From positions 1 to 23,965 of the IMG/VR virus record IMGVR_UViG_3300009091_000060: a DNA stretch of 23,965 nt; one strand, written 5' to 3'. Below are positions 7,886-15,366 of the stretch, piece after piece. A program made the translations under genes and the position numbers. The stretch is from a virus. The first letter of the stretch is position 1. Each line of letters opens with the position of its first letter. The notes under the pieces were generated by a model that saw nothing but the letters and a program-made list of their open reading frames with translations, was not told where the DNA came from and made no database searches.

Positions 7886-10800
7886 TTAGTTAGTTACTTC
7901 AGATGTGATTACTGTTGCCACCCAACGAATTGTTTTTGTTAATTCACCTGTTACTACTAATTTTAATGAACCATTTGTAGTGTCTGCTGATAAAACAATA
8001 TCCCAACCAGCATTTGTTTCACCAAGAATTACTTTTGATGGTGTACCAATAGTTGTTAAAGATGCTGAGGTTGCATCTTTACGTAATGCCCCCTCAAGTC
8101 TATAACTTGCTCCACCACCAACTACATCAGTTCTGCGAGCAGCCACTAAAATACTGAATGTCCATACAGAATTATTTGGAACAATAAGACGTTGGGAACC
8201 AGCAGTTCCATCTAAAAATAATTCTAATGGGGTAGCGTCAACTGTTATATTACGAAGAACATATAATCCAGATTGAGCATCACCAGCCGTAGCAAATTTA
8301 CCATTAGCATATGCTTTACCACCCCATATTCCTTGTCCTGTACCATCACCATTAGCATATGATCCAATACCTGATGCTGTTGAACCACTTCCAACAGCTA
8401 TTGAATTTGCTGCTGAAGCTACTGGAGTTGTTGGAGTGCTTGGATTTTCTGTATACAATTTAATAGGTAGATCAGCATATGCTAATGAACGGAAAGCTGG
8501 AGTACCAGTTGTACCATTTGGTGAAGCAAACACTAAATTAGTGGTTTGTGTATTAAATACAGCTGTTAATGTTCCTGTTGTAGTTACAGTTGCTGTAGTA
8601 ACATTAAAAATACTTGGTAATGATAAACCAACAGAAGTAACACCAGCATTTGTATATGTTACAGAACCATTTCCATAAGCAACAGACATACCTGTTCCAG
8701 CTAATTCAATAGGAGCTGTAGTATACCATTGTGTAGTAGAAGAAGCTACAACAGTAAGAGAAGCACCAACTGGTAATACAACAGGATTATTTGTACCAGC
8801 TGCATCAATTGTACCACTTACTGCAGGATAAACATTAACAGGATTTGCACCTTTATTAACAATCATTACTTCCCAACCAGCTAATGCTGGAGTTGGTAAT
8901 GCAACTCCAGTTCCTGATGCTGCAACTGTAATTATATTGTAAGATGCTGTTAATGCAGTTGCAGTACCTTGTGTTGTTCCAGATGCAGTTATTGTTGATG
9001 AGGTTGATTGATATAAACCAGTTGTTACTTGAACTGAACCAGGAGCAACAAATGTACTTGGTATACTTGCTGTAACACTACCAGTTGCAGCAGATACTGT
9101 AACTTGATTTGCTGTTCCAGCTAGTGATGTTACACCAGTGTTTACTATTGTAATTGAACCAGCACCATTAGTAATTGTAATGCCTGCACCTTGTGTCAAT
9201 GTTGCTGCAACAGGTGCTGCCCCTGTTGAACCAATTAATAATTGACCATTTGTTGGTGCAGTAGTTGTAGTTAATAATCCAGCTGTTCCAGAATACAAAA
9301 ATGAGTTTTCAGTTAATCCAGAAACTGTTAATCCAGTTGTGATAGTAACAGAATTAGGTAAACTTAATGTAACACCACCTGTTGAAGTTGATGCTGTAAT
9401 TTGGTTTGTTGTACCTGTAATAGATGTAACACCAGTATTGGTATATGTTACTGTACCATTACTATAAGCAACAGATAAACCTGTTCCTGCTGCTTCAATT
9501 TCAACAGTTGTAAACCATTGAGTTGAAGAAGTTGATGTAACATAAACACCAGCACTAACTGGTAAAGTAATACCAAGATTTGTTGCTAATCCGTCAATTG
9601 CACCACCAGATGCTGGATATACAACAATTGGATTTGCACCTCTATTAACAACAGATACCATCCAACCAGCTAATGATGGAACTGGTAATATAACTCCAGT
9701 TCCTGCTGCAGCAGTTGTAACAACATTAAATGAAGCAGTTAATGGTGTAGCTGTACCTTGATTTGTACCAGCAGCAGATATTGCTGCTGATGTTGATACA
9801 TAAAAACCTGTTGTTGCTTGGATTGATCCAGGAGCAACAAAGGCAGATGGAATACTAAAACCAAGAGTACCTGTACCATTAGTAAGAGTAATTTGATTTG
9901 CTGTCCCTGAAAAGGTTTTATATTCAAGAGCAGTTCCACCATTATTCATACCAAGAATTTGGTTTCCTGTACCGTATGCACTTAATCCTGTACCACCATT
10001 TACAGCAGCTACTGGAGTAACTAATACAATAGTATTACCTTGATATGTTAATCCATTACCAACTAATACAGATCCAGGACCAGCAATTTCTGCCCAAGTA
10101 AATGTTGTATTATTGTACAAATAAGTATGGCTATAATGTAAACTAGATGTAGCATTAGCTAGAACTGTAATACCATTTAGCATTGTATTACCAGCAGATG
10201 TTGCAATACCATCAGGTTCAGACCAATTTGATGCTGTTGTTAAGTCTGTTCCGATATAAGCACCAACCATTATCCATTGAATTAAGTCAGATTTATCTAA
10301 TGCTGTACCACTAACTGTCATACCTGTTAATGATGTATCAACTGTATAAGCAGTACCAACTTCACCAGCAATAATAAATCTATCACCAGTTGCTAATGTT
10401 TTTAATTTAACCCAAGCTGTACCAGACCATTCTACAATATCACCAACTGCAACACCTAATACTCCCCAAGTACCAACTGTATTAACAATATATGAAAGTT
10501 TAGTAACAGGAGAACCTGGAGCAGCTGCTAAAATACCCATTAAATCTGGTGTTACAATTGGATTACGCCATTTAGTACCAGAACTTACAGCATTATCCAC
10601 ATATGCTCTTGTAGCAGCATCCGACGCTGCTGCTGGAGCAGCCAATCCAGTAACTGTACCAGCAGAGAATGTTAATGTACCGGACATTGTATCACCAGCT
10701 TTATTAACTGGAGTATATGTTAATGCACCTGTAATATCACTAGCACTAACTGCAAGATTATTGGTAACACGTCCAAAACTATCTAATGCAACTCTTACAA

Positions 10801-11338
10801 ACGAAGTACCTGTTGTACCTTGAGTAACTCCTGCCAAGTTAATAGTAGGAGCACCAGCAACACCATCTCCATCAGTAACAGCAATATTACTTGCTGTACC
10901 AGCAATAGTTCTTGGAATATATGTAGCAGTATTAGTTCTTGCCACTAATCCTGTGGTGGCTAATGCTGCTAAAGCGTTTAATTCGGTGTTTAATGCTAAA
11001 TGAATATTACCAGCTGTAGTAATTGGTGAACCACTAACAACTGTTAAACCTGTTGTAGTATCTGATGTAATAGCAACACTAGTTACTGTAGCAGAACCAG
11101 CAGCAAGAGCTGTCCAAGTACCATTATAGAATTCTAATCCAGATGCGGTACTATTGTAACGAAGCATACCATTTACTGGTGTACCAGGACGATCTGTTGT
11201 ATTATTACCAGATGGTAGTTTTAATGCCCCTGCCCCTGTAATAGATAAAATACCTGTTGTGGCTGTTAATGGGGAAGCAACTGTGGTATCGATAACGAGT
11301 AATGAGGTAATACTACCAATGTCGTGGTCAAAATTCAT
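7886..11338 (-). CDS. Long modular tail fibre protein (1150 aa)
   Basis: The N-terminus (MNFDHDIGSITSLL) leads into a GALKLPSGN module with RPGTPVNGMLRYNS. Residues about 220-400 contain GDTMSGTLTF and ATRAYVDNAV, typical of phage fibres, and a region with FIIAGEVGTAYTVD. A domain starting FVAPGS occurs twice (near 500 and 763), 263 residues apart. The C-terminal 190 residues form a tip domain with GDAQSGLYVLR, ELFLDGT, RLIVP--SVWTF, ARRTD and KTIRWVATV. This tip is shared with the next gene upstream (11399-12037). There are many VTS-x-x-GT-NQ linkers, as in trimeric beta-structured fibres. The ribosome site AAGGAC lies about 12 bases before the ATG. A fibre is near certain; which tail position it occupies is unknown. 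Confidence 0.9.
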   Translation of the reverse strand: MNFDHDIGSITSLLVIDTTVASPLTATTGILSITGAGALKLPSGNNTTDRPGTPVNGMLRYNSTASGLEFYNGTWTALAAGSATVTSVAITSDTTTGLTVVSGSPITTAGNIHLALNTELNALAALATTGLVARTNTATYIPRTIAGTASNIAVTDGDGVAGAPTINLAGVTQGTTGTSFVRVALDSFGRVTNNLAVSASDITGALTYTPVNKAGDTMSGTLTFSAGTVTGLAAPAAASDAATRAYVDNAVSSGTKWRNPIVTPDLMGILAAAPGSPVTKLSYIVNTVGTWGVLGVAVGDIVEWSGTAWVKLKTLATGDRFIIAGEVGTAYTVDTSLTGMTVSGTALDKSDLIQWIMVGAYIGTDLTTASNWSEPDGIATSAGNTMLNGITVLANATSSLHYSHTYLYNNTTFTWAEIAGPGSVLVGNGLTYQGNTIVLVTPVAAVNGGTGLSAYGTGNQILGMNNGGTALEYKTFSGTANQITLTNGTGTLGFSIPSAFVAPGSIQATTGFYVSTSAAISAAGTNQGTATPLTASFNVVTTAAAGTGVILPVPSLAGWMVSVVNRGANPIVVYPASGGAIDGLATNLGITLPVSAGVYVTSTSSTQWFTTVEIEAAGTGLSVAYSNGTVTYTNTGVTSITGTTNQITASTSTGGVTLSLPNSVTITTGLTVSGLTENSFLYSGTAGLLTTTTAPTNGQLLIGSTGAAPVAATLTQGAGITITNGAGSITIVNTGVTSLAGTANQVTVSAATGSVTASIPSTFVAPGSVQVTTGLYQSTSSTITASGTTQGTATALTASYNIITVAASGTGVALPTPALAGWEVMIVNKGANPVNVYPAVSGTIDAAGTNNPVVLPVGASLTVVASSTTQWYTTAPIELAGTGMSVAYGNGSVTYTNAGVTSVGLSLPSIFNVTTATVTTTGTLTAVFNTQTTNLVFASPNGTTGTPAFRSLAYADLPIKLYTENPSTPTTPVASAANSIAVGSGSTASGIGSYANGDGTGQGIWGGKAYANGKFATAGDAQSGLYVLRNITVDATPLELFLDGTAGSQRLIVPNNSVWTFSILVAARRTDVVGGGASYRLEGALRKDATSASLTTIGTPSKVILGETNAGWDIVLSADTTNGSLKLVVTGELTKTIRWVATVITSEVTN
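8632..9052 (-). repeat. Internal domain duplication in the 1150-aa fibre, copy 2
   Basis: Encodes residues about 763-902, starting FVAPGSVQVTTGLY and running through LAGWEVMIVNKGANPVNVYP to TQWYTT and VTYTNAGVTS. It pairs with 9421-9841 at an offset of 789 bases (263 codons). The protein similarity is obvious but the DNA has diverged, so the duplication is older than the RCC1 linker repeat. Confidence 0.85.
9421..9841 (-). repeat. Internal domain duplication in the 1150-aa fibre, copy 1
   Basis: Encodes residues about 500-640, starting FVAPGSIQATTGFY and running through LAGWMVSVVNRGANPIVVYP to TQWFTT and VTYTNTGVTS. It is the partner of 8632-9052. Confidence 0.85.
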
Positions 11339-11379
11339 AATGAATTGTCCTTAATAATAAGTTTTGGTTTATATAAGTA

Positions 11380-11387
11380 TATTTATC
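11380..11387 (-). promoter_or_regulatory. Possible T4-type late promoter, GATAAATA (7 of 8)
   Basis: The minus strand reads GATAAATA in the 60-base gap before the 1150-aa fibre gene, 42 bases upstream of its ATG. One base differs from the T4 late octamer. This gap has no terminator-like hairpin, so read-through from the upstream gene is also possible. Confidence 0.35.
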
Positions 11388-11398
11388 CACAAAGAACA

Positions 11399-12037
11399 TT
11401 AATTAGTAACTTCAACTGTTTCTACCATAGCAACCCATCTAATAGTTTTTCCATTTTGACCTGTACAAGTTATTGTTAATGAACCATTAGTTGTATCTGC
11501 ATATAATTTGATTCCCCAAGCAAAATTATTTCTTGCTATTGTCGATGTGGAAGGACGACCCTGAAAAGATACAGAAGCATTTCCAGCTATTCTATATATT
11601 ACACCTTCAAATGAAAATCCAGCATGTCCGTCACTTATATCTGTTCTATGTCCTGTTATTATACCTCTAAATGTCCAAGTTGAATCATCTGGTAATACTA
11701 ACCGTTTTGTTCCTCCTGTACCATCTATAAACAATTCTGTTTCTGTACTATTTGTAGTATGGCTTCTTAATAGATATTTTCCAGTTTGAGCATCTCCCGA
11801 TGAAGCAAATCTACCACTTGCTTGAACAACTCCACCAGGTATACGTGCTAATGATTGTTCTCCAATTGCTAAAGAATTTGTAGCTGAAACAGCTGTTTGA
11901 GCCCCTGATCCTAAAACAATAGAATTACTACCTACTGGACTTGGTGGTATTACTGTACCTATATTTTCTTTATAAAGAATAAGATTTGAGGATGAGCCAG
12001 GTAAACCAGCTGTTGATTGTGCTATTATGACACCCAT
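11399..12037 (-). CDS. Tail fibre protein sharing a tip domain with its neighbour
   Basis: A 212-residue protein. After a short N-terminus (MGVIIAQSTAGLPGSSSN), almost all of it aligns with the C-terminal 190 residues of the 1150-aa fibre. Shared landmarks in order: LYKEN versus LYTEN, an S-IVLGSG or S-IAVGSG motif, GDAQTGKYLLR, ELFIDGT, RLVLP--STWTF, HRTD, DTTNGSLTI, GKTIRWVA and a final EVTN. It is therefore a stand-alone copy of the fibre tip. It could form its own short fibre, or compete with or cap the long one. A TATAAATA late promoter lies 24 bases upstream of the start, followed by an AAGGGAG ribosome site. It is the first gene of the leftward fibre operon. Confidence 0.87.
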   Translation of the reverse strand: MGVIIAQSTAGLPGSSSNLILYKENIGTVIPPSPVGSNSIVLGSGAQTAVSATNSLAIGEQSLARIPGGVVQASGRFASSGDAQTGKYLLRSHTTNSTETELFIDGTGGTKRLVLPDDSTWTFRGIITGHRTDISDGHAGFSFEGVIYRIAGNASVSFQGRPSTSTIARNNFAWGIKLYADTTNGSLTITCTGQNGKTIRWVAMVETVEVTN

Positions 12038-12060
12038 TAAAAACTCCCTTATGTATATTG

Positions 12061-12068
12061 TATTTATA
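12061..12068 (-). promoter_or_regulatory. T4-type late promoter, perfect TATAAATA, leftward
   Basis: A perfect octamer on the minus strand, 24 bases upstream of the 12037 start codon, in a 77-base divergent gap. In T4 this element is read by the gp55 late sigma factor. It would drive the fibre genes. Confidence 0.8.
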
Positions 12069-12082
12069 CACTATTTTCTTTG

Positions 12083-12090
12083 TATAAATA
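12083..12090 (+). promoter_or_regulatory. T4-type late promoter, perfect TATAAATA, rightward
   Basis: A perfect octamer on the plus strand, 25 bases before the ATG at 12115, with an AAGGA ribosome site between. It is back to back with the leftward copy, 14 bases apart. It would start the plus-strand unit running to 15801. Confidence 0.8.
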
Positions 12091-12114
12091 CTATACAAAC
12101 ATAAGGATATATTA

Positions 12115-12693
12115 ATGGCTCACAAAATCATATCTGTTCATTTTACATCATCAGGTATTCCTGTAACAGGATTATCTCCTGTCATCAACATCTATGAACT
12201 AAATTTAACCAATTCAGCCTTAAATCCGTTAGTGGTAACAAATGGAACAACAGTTGAGATTGGTACTGGATGGTATCGCTATGATTTTTTAACATATGAT
12301 CCAACAAAAAATTATGTGTATACTTTTGATGGTGGTATTTCATTATCAATGGGAGAAAGATATAAAATAGGAGGAAATGAAAGTTATGTTGAAGATATTT
12401 CATCAGGAGTATGGGATGAGCCAACATTATCTCATTTAGGATTAGGAACTACCGGATTTACTTTAACACAAATTCAAACAGATACTAGTACAGTATCTAT
12501 TAGTCAAACTACTATATTAACATTACTCAATACTTTATTAAAATATGAACGTAATAGAACTAAAATTGATATTCCAACTGCTACATTAACCATTTATGAT
12601 GATAATGGAACAACAGTTCTAACCACTTTTAATTTATTAGACCATTTAGGTAACCCAAGTGTAAGTGAAGTTTGTGAAAGATCGCCTATATGA
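12115..12693 (+). CDS. Putative virion structural protein, 3' end altered by HNH gene insertion
   Basis: A 192-residue product. It has an N-terminal beta-rich part (MAHKIISVHFTSSGIPVTG, then GWYRYDF near residue 60), a YVEDISSGVWDEP motif near 90, a helical stretch of Thr/Ile/Leu around 115-145, and a C-terminal beta part with TLTIYDDNGTT. The GVWDEP-type motif followed by TLTIYD-DG recurs in phage structural proteins of unknown role, which is my recollection of the group. The protein ends VCERSPI, while the original ending (VCERVPI) is now the tail of the endonuclease gene downstream. Its stop overlaps that gene's ATG in ATGA. Probably a baseplate or fibre-related component; no precise function can be assigned. 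Confidence 0.78.
   Translation: MAHKIISVHFTSSGIPVTGLSPVINIYELNLTNSALNPLVVTNGTTVEIGTGWYRYDFLTYDPTKNYVYTFDGGISLSMGERYKIGGNESYVEDISSGVWDEPTLSHLGLGTTGFTLTQIQTDTSTVSISQTTILTLLNTLLKYERNRTKIDIPTATLTIYDDNGTTVLTTFNLLDHLGNPSVSEVCERSPI
12670..12689 (+). repeat. Left copy of the short duplication flanking the HNH gene
   Basis: A 20-base block matching 13380-13399 at 18 of 20 positions, at an offset of 710 bases. It encodes VCERSPI at the end of the 12115 gene. Confidence 0.85.
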
Positions 12694-13403
12694 ATTATAC
12701 TAAAATATATACATCATTAATAGACAATAGACAATTGTTATATTTTGATAGAAAACAACTTAAAAAACAAAAATTGGAATACTATGAACATCATCATATT
12801 ATTCCAAGATGTATGAATGGGAATAATAATATTAAAAATCTTGTTTATTTAACTGCTAGAGAACATTTTTTAGCACATTGGTTATTATGGAAAATATATA
12901 GAACAAAACAATTAGCATATGCTTTTATTCGAATGTCTACTAATAAAAATATACGAATAACAGGTAAGCAATATGAAATAACAAGAAAAATCAGGAGTGA
13001 AGTATATTCTGGAGAAAATTCTCCTAAAGGATTTAAAGGAAAACATCATACCAATGAAGTAAAACAACGACAAAGTGTGTCAAAAATAGGGGTAAAAAAT
13101 CCAATGTTTGGATTAGGAGAAAATCATCCAAACTGTAAACGAGTTGGGGAATTAAATCCAAATTTTGGGTTATTGCCTTGGAAAAATCCTAGTGTATTAA
13201 GAACACCATCTGCTATAAACATATGGAATAATCGAGATATATTATATCAAACTTGGATACAATTAAATAAACCACATTGGTATAAATTTGGGAAAGAAGC
13301 TATTTATTATTTTGATACCAATGGATATGAGTATATTCCACATAGTTTTCGAAAAATGGTTAATTGGTTTGAAAAATCAGTTTGTGAAAGAGTGCCTATT
13401 TAA
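12690..13403 (+). CDS. HNH homing endonuclease with NUMOD-type repeats
   Basis: A 237-residue protein. Residues about 32-63 form an HNH nuclease core: the EHHHIIPR motif with His34-His36, Asn50 in NIKNLVYLT, and His59 and His63 in REHFLAH. Residues about 108-160 hold repeated G-x-N-P-x-F-G motifs (GVKNPMFG, GELNPNFG), like the NUMOD3 DNA-binding modules of homing endonucleases. Known: such genes nick a target site and spread by recombination. Here the coding sequence starts inside the stop of the 12115 gene (ATGA) and ends with VCERVPI, a captured copy of that gene's own ending. Its stop overlaps the next start (TAATG). Most likely a free-standing homing gene; there is no extra non-coding DNA of the kind an intron would bring. 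Confidence 0.88.
   Translation: MNYTKIYTSLIDNRQLLYFDRKQLKKQKLEYYEHHHIIPRCMNGNNNIKNLVYLTAREHFLAHWLLWKIYRTKQLAYAFIRMSTNKNIRITGKQYEITRKIRSEVYSGENSPKGFKGKHHTNEVKQRQSVSKIGVKNPMFGLGENHPNCKRVGELNPNFGLLPWKNPSVLRTPSAINIWNNRDILYQTWIQLNKPHWYKFGKEAIYYFDTNGYEYIPHSFRKMVNWFEKSVCERVPI
13380..13399 (+). repeat. Right copy of the short duplication flanking the HNH gene
   Basis: Matches 12670-12689 with two differences. It encodes VCERVPI in the frame of the endonuclease and is followed at once by TAATG, the start of the next gene. It is probably the original 3' end of the 12115 gene. Confidence 0.85.
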
Positions 13404-13804
13404 TGTCCTTATTTACCCACAATTATAGTTCTATAATTACCAAAGGATTAGGTAATCCTGCTTGTTGTAGTCTAATTGTATCACAATTTAGTCTTACAGG
13501 ACTTTGTAGTATAGAAATTATAACACCACCTACTACTGTTGGTGGGGGTGGTGGAGGTGGAGCTTTTCTTGTACCCTTTCCACAACAATTAAATCAACAA
13601 ACTCGAATTGTATTAATAACGATAAAATTCCCTGAAGATAAAGTTTGGAGACGGTCATATGTTATTAATGTATTCAATGCTAACAAATTAGTTACAGTAA
13701 TGAACTTTGGAAACAAAGTAAAAGATAGTATTGCTATTGGTGTTGAACATATTAAACAAATTGGAAGAAGGGTTATTGCTGTGTTCCATAAAGAAGATAA
13801 ATAA
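13403..13804 (+). CDS. Small protein with polyglycine hinge, unknown function
   Basis: A 133-residue product. The N-terminal half (residues 1-48) has SSIITKGLGNPACCSLIVSQF with a Cys-Cys pair, then a run of seven glycines near 47-53. After a proline-rich PFPQQ stretch, the C-terminal half is basic and beta/alpha mixed, with RRSYVINVFNANKLVTVMNF and a final IGRRVIAVFHKED. The glycine run looks like a flexible linker between a virion-anchored part and a second domain. It starts in the TAATG overlap with the endonuclease gene, a coupling that would have served the 12115 gene before the insertion. I do not recognise the family. A structural or accessory virion protein is the best guess from context. 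Confidence 0.75.
   Translation: MSLFTHNYSSIITKGLGNPACCSLIVSQFSLTGLCSIEIITPPTTVGGGGGGGAFLVPFPQQLNQQTRIVLITIKFPEDKVWRRSYVINVFNANKLVTVMNFGNKVKDSIAIGVEHIKQIGRRVIAVFHKEDK
13796..13803 (+). promoter_or_regulatory. Possible T4-type late promoter, GATAAATA (7 of 8)
   Basis: GATAAATA ends 21 bases before the 13825 start codon. It also encodes the last codons and stop of the previous gene (Asp-Lys-stop), which could explain the match by chance. Confidence 0.25.
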
Positions 13805-13824
13805 TAGATTATACGGAGATTTTG

Positions 13825-14718
13825 ATGGCTGATGAAAATAATACAATAAGATTAAATCCAACTAAGGCATCTACATTAGAGTTTGATGTGACAGTTTCAG
13901 GATTAGAAAATATAACCCCAACTGTTAGGTTTGTGATTGAAAATGCTAGTGATGGGATAGACTGGGTAGTTAATTGCTCAAAATTAGAAGGGTCAAAATG
14001 GCAAGCATCTTTTCCTGCATTTAAAGATTTTAAACTTAATACTTGTAAATTTTGTGTCGAAGTTATTGTTGATGAATATTTCTTTAAACCAGCTGAAGGT
14101 GAAATTATCTTTATTAATTCTCCTGATGTATCATTTACTCCAAAAGTTGGACCAAAACCTTCTGTAACTACATCATTTACTGTTAAACAAGATGATAAAC
14201 CAGTTAAACCAAAAAAGAAAAAAGTAAGTGAAGCAGCATCAGGTGGTCCAGAAGTAACAGGACAATTTGCTCCAAATAATAGTTTATTAAAACCTGAAGA
14301 AAATCCAGAAGATACCCATGGAAAAGTTAAAGTAGCACAAGCAGAATTAGATGATCAGTTTATAGAAAAAGAAAAATTAGATGATATGTCTGATGAAGAA
14401 CCAATTCCAGGCGATGGTCGTCAATACCCACAACCTGATGGCAAGAGAAAAAGATTCAAAAAGTTAAATGATTTAGTGGATGATACCTCTGAACAAATAA
14501 CTAATAATATTCAATCAGAAGAATTTGACCCTAAAAAAGTAGCAGAAGGTATTTTACAAGCTACAATAGGAATGAATAAACCTACAATTGGAACATTGCG
14601 TGGCTCGTTATTTAAAAGAGATGCTAGTGGAAAGATTGTTGTTCCTGGATTAGAAAGTCAACAACAATTGCAAGAAAAGGCTACTCGTGAGCAGAAGGTT
14701 AAAGATATATTAAAATGA
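13825..14718 (+). CDS. Charged virion-type protein with N-terminal beta domain, unknown function
   Basis: A 297-residue protein starting MADENNTIRL. I chose the ATG at 13825 because GGAG lies six bases upstream; an in-frame TTG directly before it is less likely. Residues 1-110 look like an immunoglobulin-like beta-sandwich, with LEFDVTVSGLENITP, KWQASFPAF and CVEVIVDEYFFKPAEG. Residues about 120-245 are low in hydrophobics and very rich in Lys, Glu, Asp and Pro, probably disordered. The C-terminal part has KKVAEGILQATIGM and a Gln/Glu/Lys-rich helix. The charge and Glu-rich stretches recall prohead core or internal proteins of T4-like phages, but no specific homologue is recognised. Its stop overlaps the next start in ATGA. 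Confidence 0.8.
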   Translation: MADENNTIRLNPTKASTLEFDVTVSGLENITPTVRFVIENASDGIDWVVNCSKLEGSKWQASFPAFKDFKLNTCKFCVEVIVDEYFFKPAEGEIIFINSPDVSFTPKVGPKPSVTTSFTVKQDDKPVKPKKKKVSEAASGGPEVTGQFAPNNSLLKPEENPEDTHGKVKVAQAELDDQFIEKEKLDDMSDEEPIPGDGRQYPQPDGKRKRFKKLNDLVDDTSEQITNNIQSEEFDPKKVAEGILQATIGMNKPTIGTLRGSLFKRDASGKIVVPGLESQQQLQEKATREQKVKDILK

Positions 14719-15350
14719 AATTAAATGAGATTGTTATAATGAATCAACAATCATTATCTAACTCTGGTATTGATCATACTATGTTTGGGAAAAACGGTAT
14801 TAAAGTTGGTGAAATGGGAAATAACAGTATAATGTTATATACAGCAACAAGACCTAGAGGAAAAGAAAATAAAAAAATCTCATTAGTTAATCAAGATGGT
14901 ACCGAAATAGCAAGCATTGTTGGATTCTTTTTTAAACATAATAATAGTGGAAATACTTTTTTTAAAATAGGTAGAATTTGGACAGAACCTACTTATCGTA
15001 ATCAAGGAATAATGACAACATTGAGACAATTTATAAAATCCAAATGGCATATACAATTTATGAGTGACAGAGATTTAACTCAAGATGGTCTTAATACTTG
15101 GAGAAAAGTTAAAAATGACTGGAAAGTTAGTATAATTGATGGGCTTACAGGAAAAATTATTCCTTGGACTAATCAAACTGAACAAGAACTTTTTGTGCCA
15201 GAAGAAGATTATAATAAAGTTCGAGGAGATATTGAAAATCCTGTTTATATTAAAGCAAATCAATATTTTTTAATAAGTGAAACTTTTAGTATATTTAATC
15301 CCAATTGTACTGGTATACCTTCAGTTGCAGAAGGTATATTAAAAAACTAA
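14715..15350 (+). CDS. GNAT-like acetyltransferase, possible packaged head protein
   Basis: A 211-residue protein. Seen: a GNAT-type core with beta strands IGRIWTEP near residues 88-95 and YRNQGIMTTLRQFI near 97-110, which fits the acetyl-CoA pyrophosphate-binding motif (R/Q-x-x-G-x-x). It is followed by an HIQFMSDRDLTQDGLNTWRKV helix region and a GLTGKIIPW turn. Known: GNAT enzymes move an acetyl group from acetyl-CoA to amines. The N-terminus MKLNEI fits an (L/I)-x-E prohead-protease site at residue 5, shared with the three following genes. The C-terminus SVAEGILKN echoes VAEGIL in the gene upstream. The start overlaps the previous stop (ATGA). The acetyltransferase fold is likely; activity and target are unknown, and packaging into the head is inference. 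Confidence 0.68.
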   Translation: MKLNEIVIMNQQSLSNSGIDHTMFGKNGIKVGEMGNNSIMLYTATRPRGKENKKISLVNQDGTEIASIVGFFFKHNNSGNTFFKIGRIWTEPTYRNQGIMTTLRQFIKSKWHIQFMSDRDLTQDGLNTWRKVKNDWKVSIIDGLTGKIIPWTNQTEQELFVPEEDYNKVRGDIENPVYIKANQYFLISETFSIFNPNCTGIPSVAEGILKN

Positions 15351-15366
15351 TTAGAGATATGTAAAA

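Noticed and set aside
12185-12427. Minus-strand frame opposite the 12115 gene
   Set aside because: A shadow frame of low complexity with many Leu, His and Phe, inside a supported plus-strand gene.
12690-13403. Group I intron or intein carrying the HNH gene
   Set aside because: The inserted segment is almost entirely endonuclease coding sequence with overlapping stop/start codons on both sides, leaving no room for intron RNA structure, and there are no intein splice motifs.
13822-13824. TTG start one codon before the ATG of the 297-aa gene
   Set aside because: ATG at 13825 has the better distance to GGAG and is the usual start. TTG would only add one residue.
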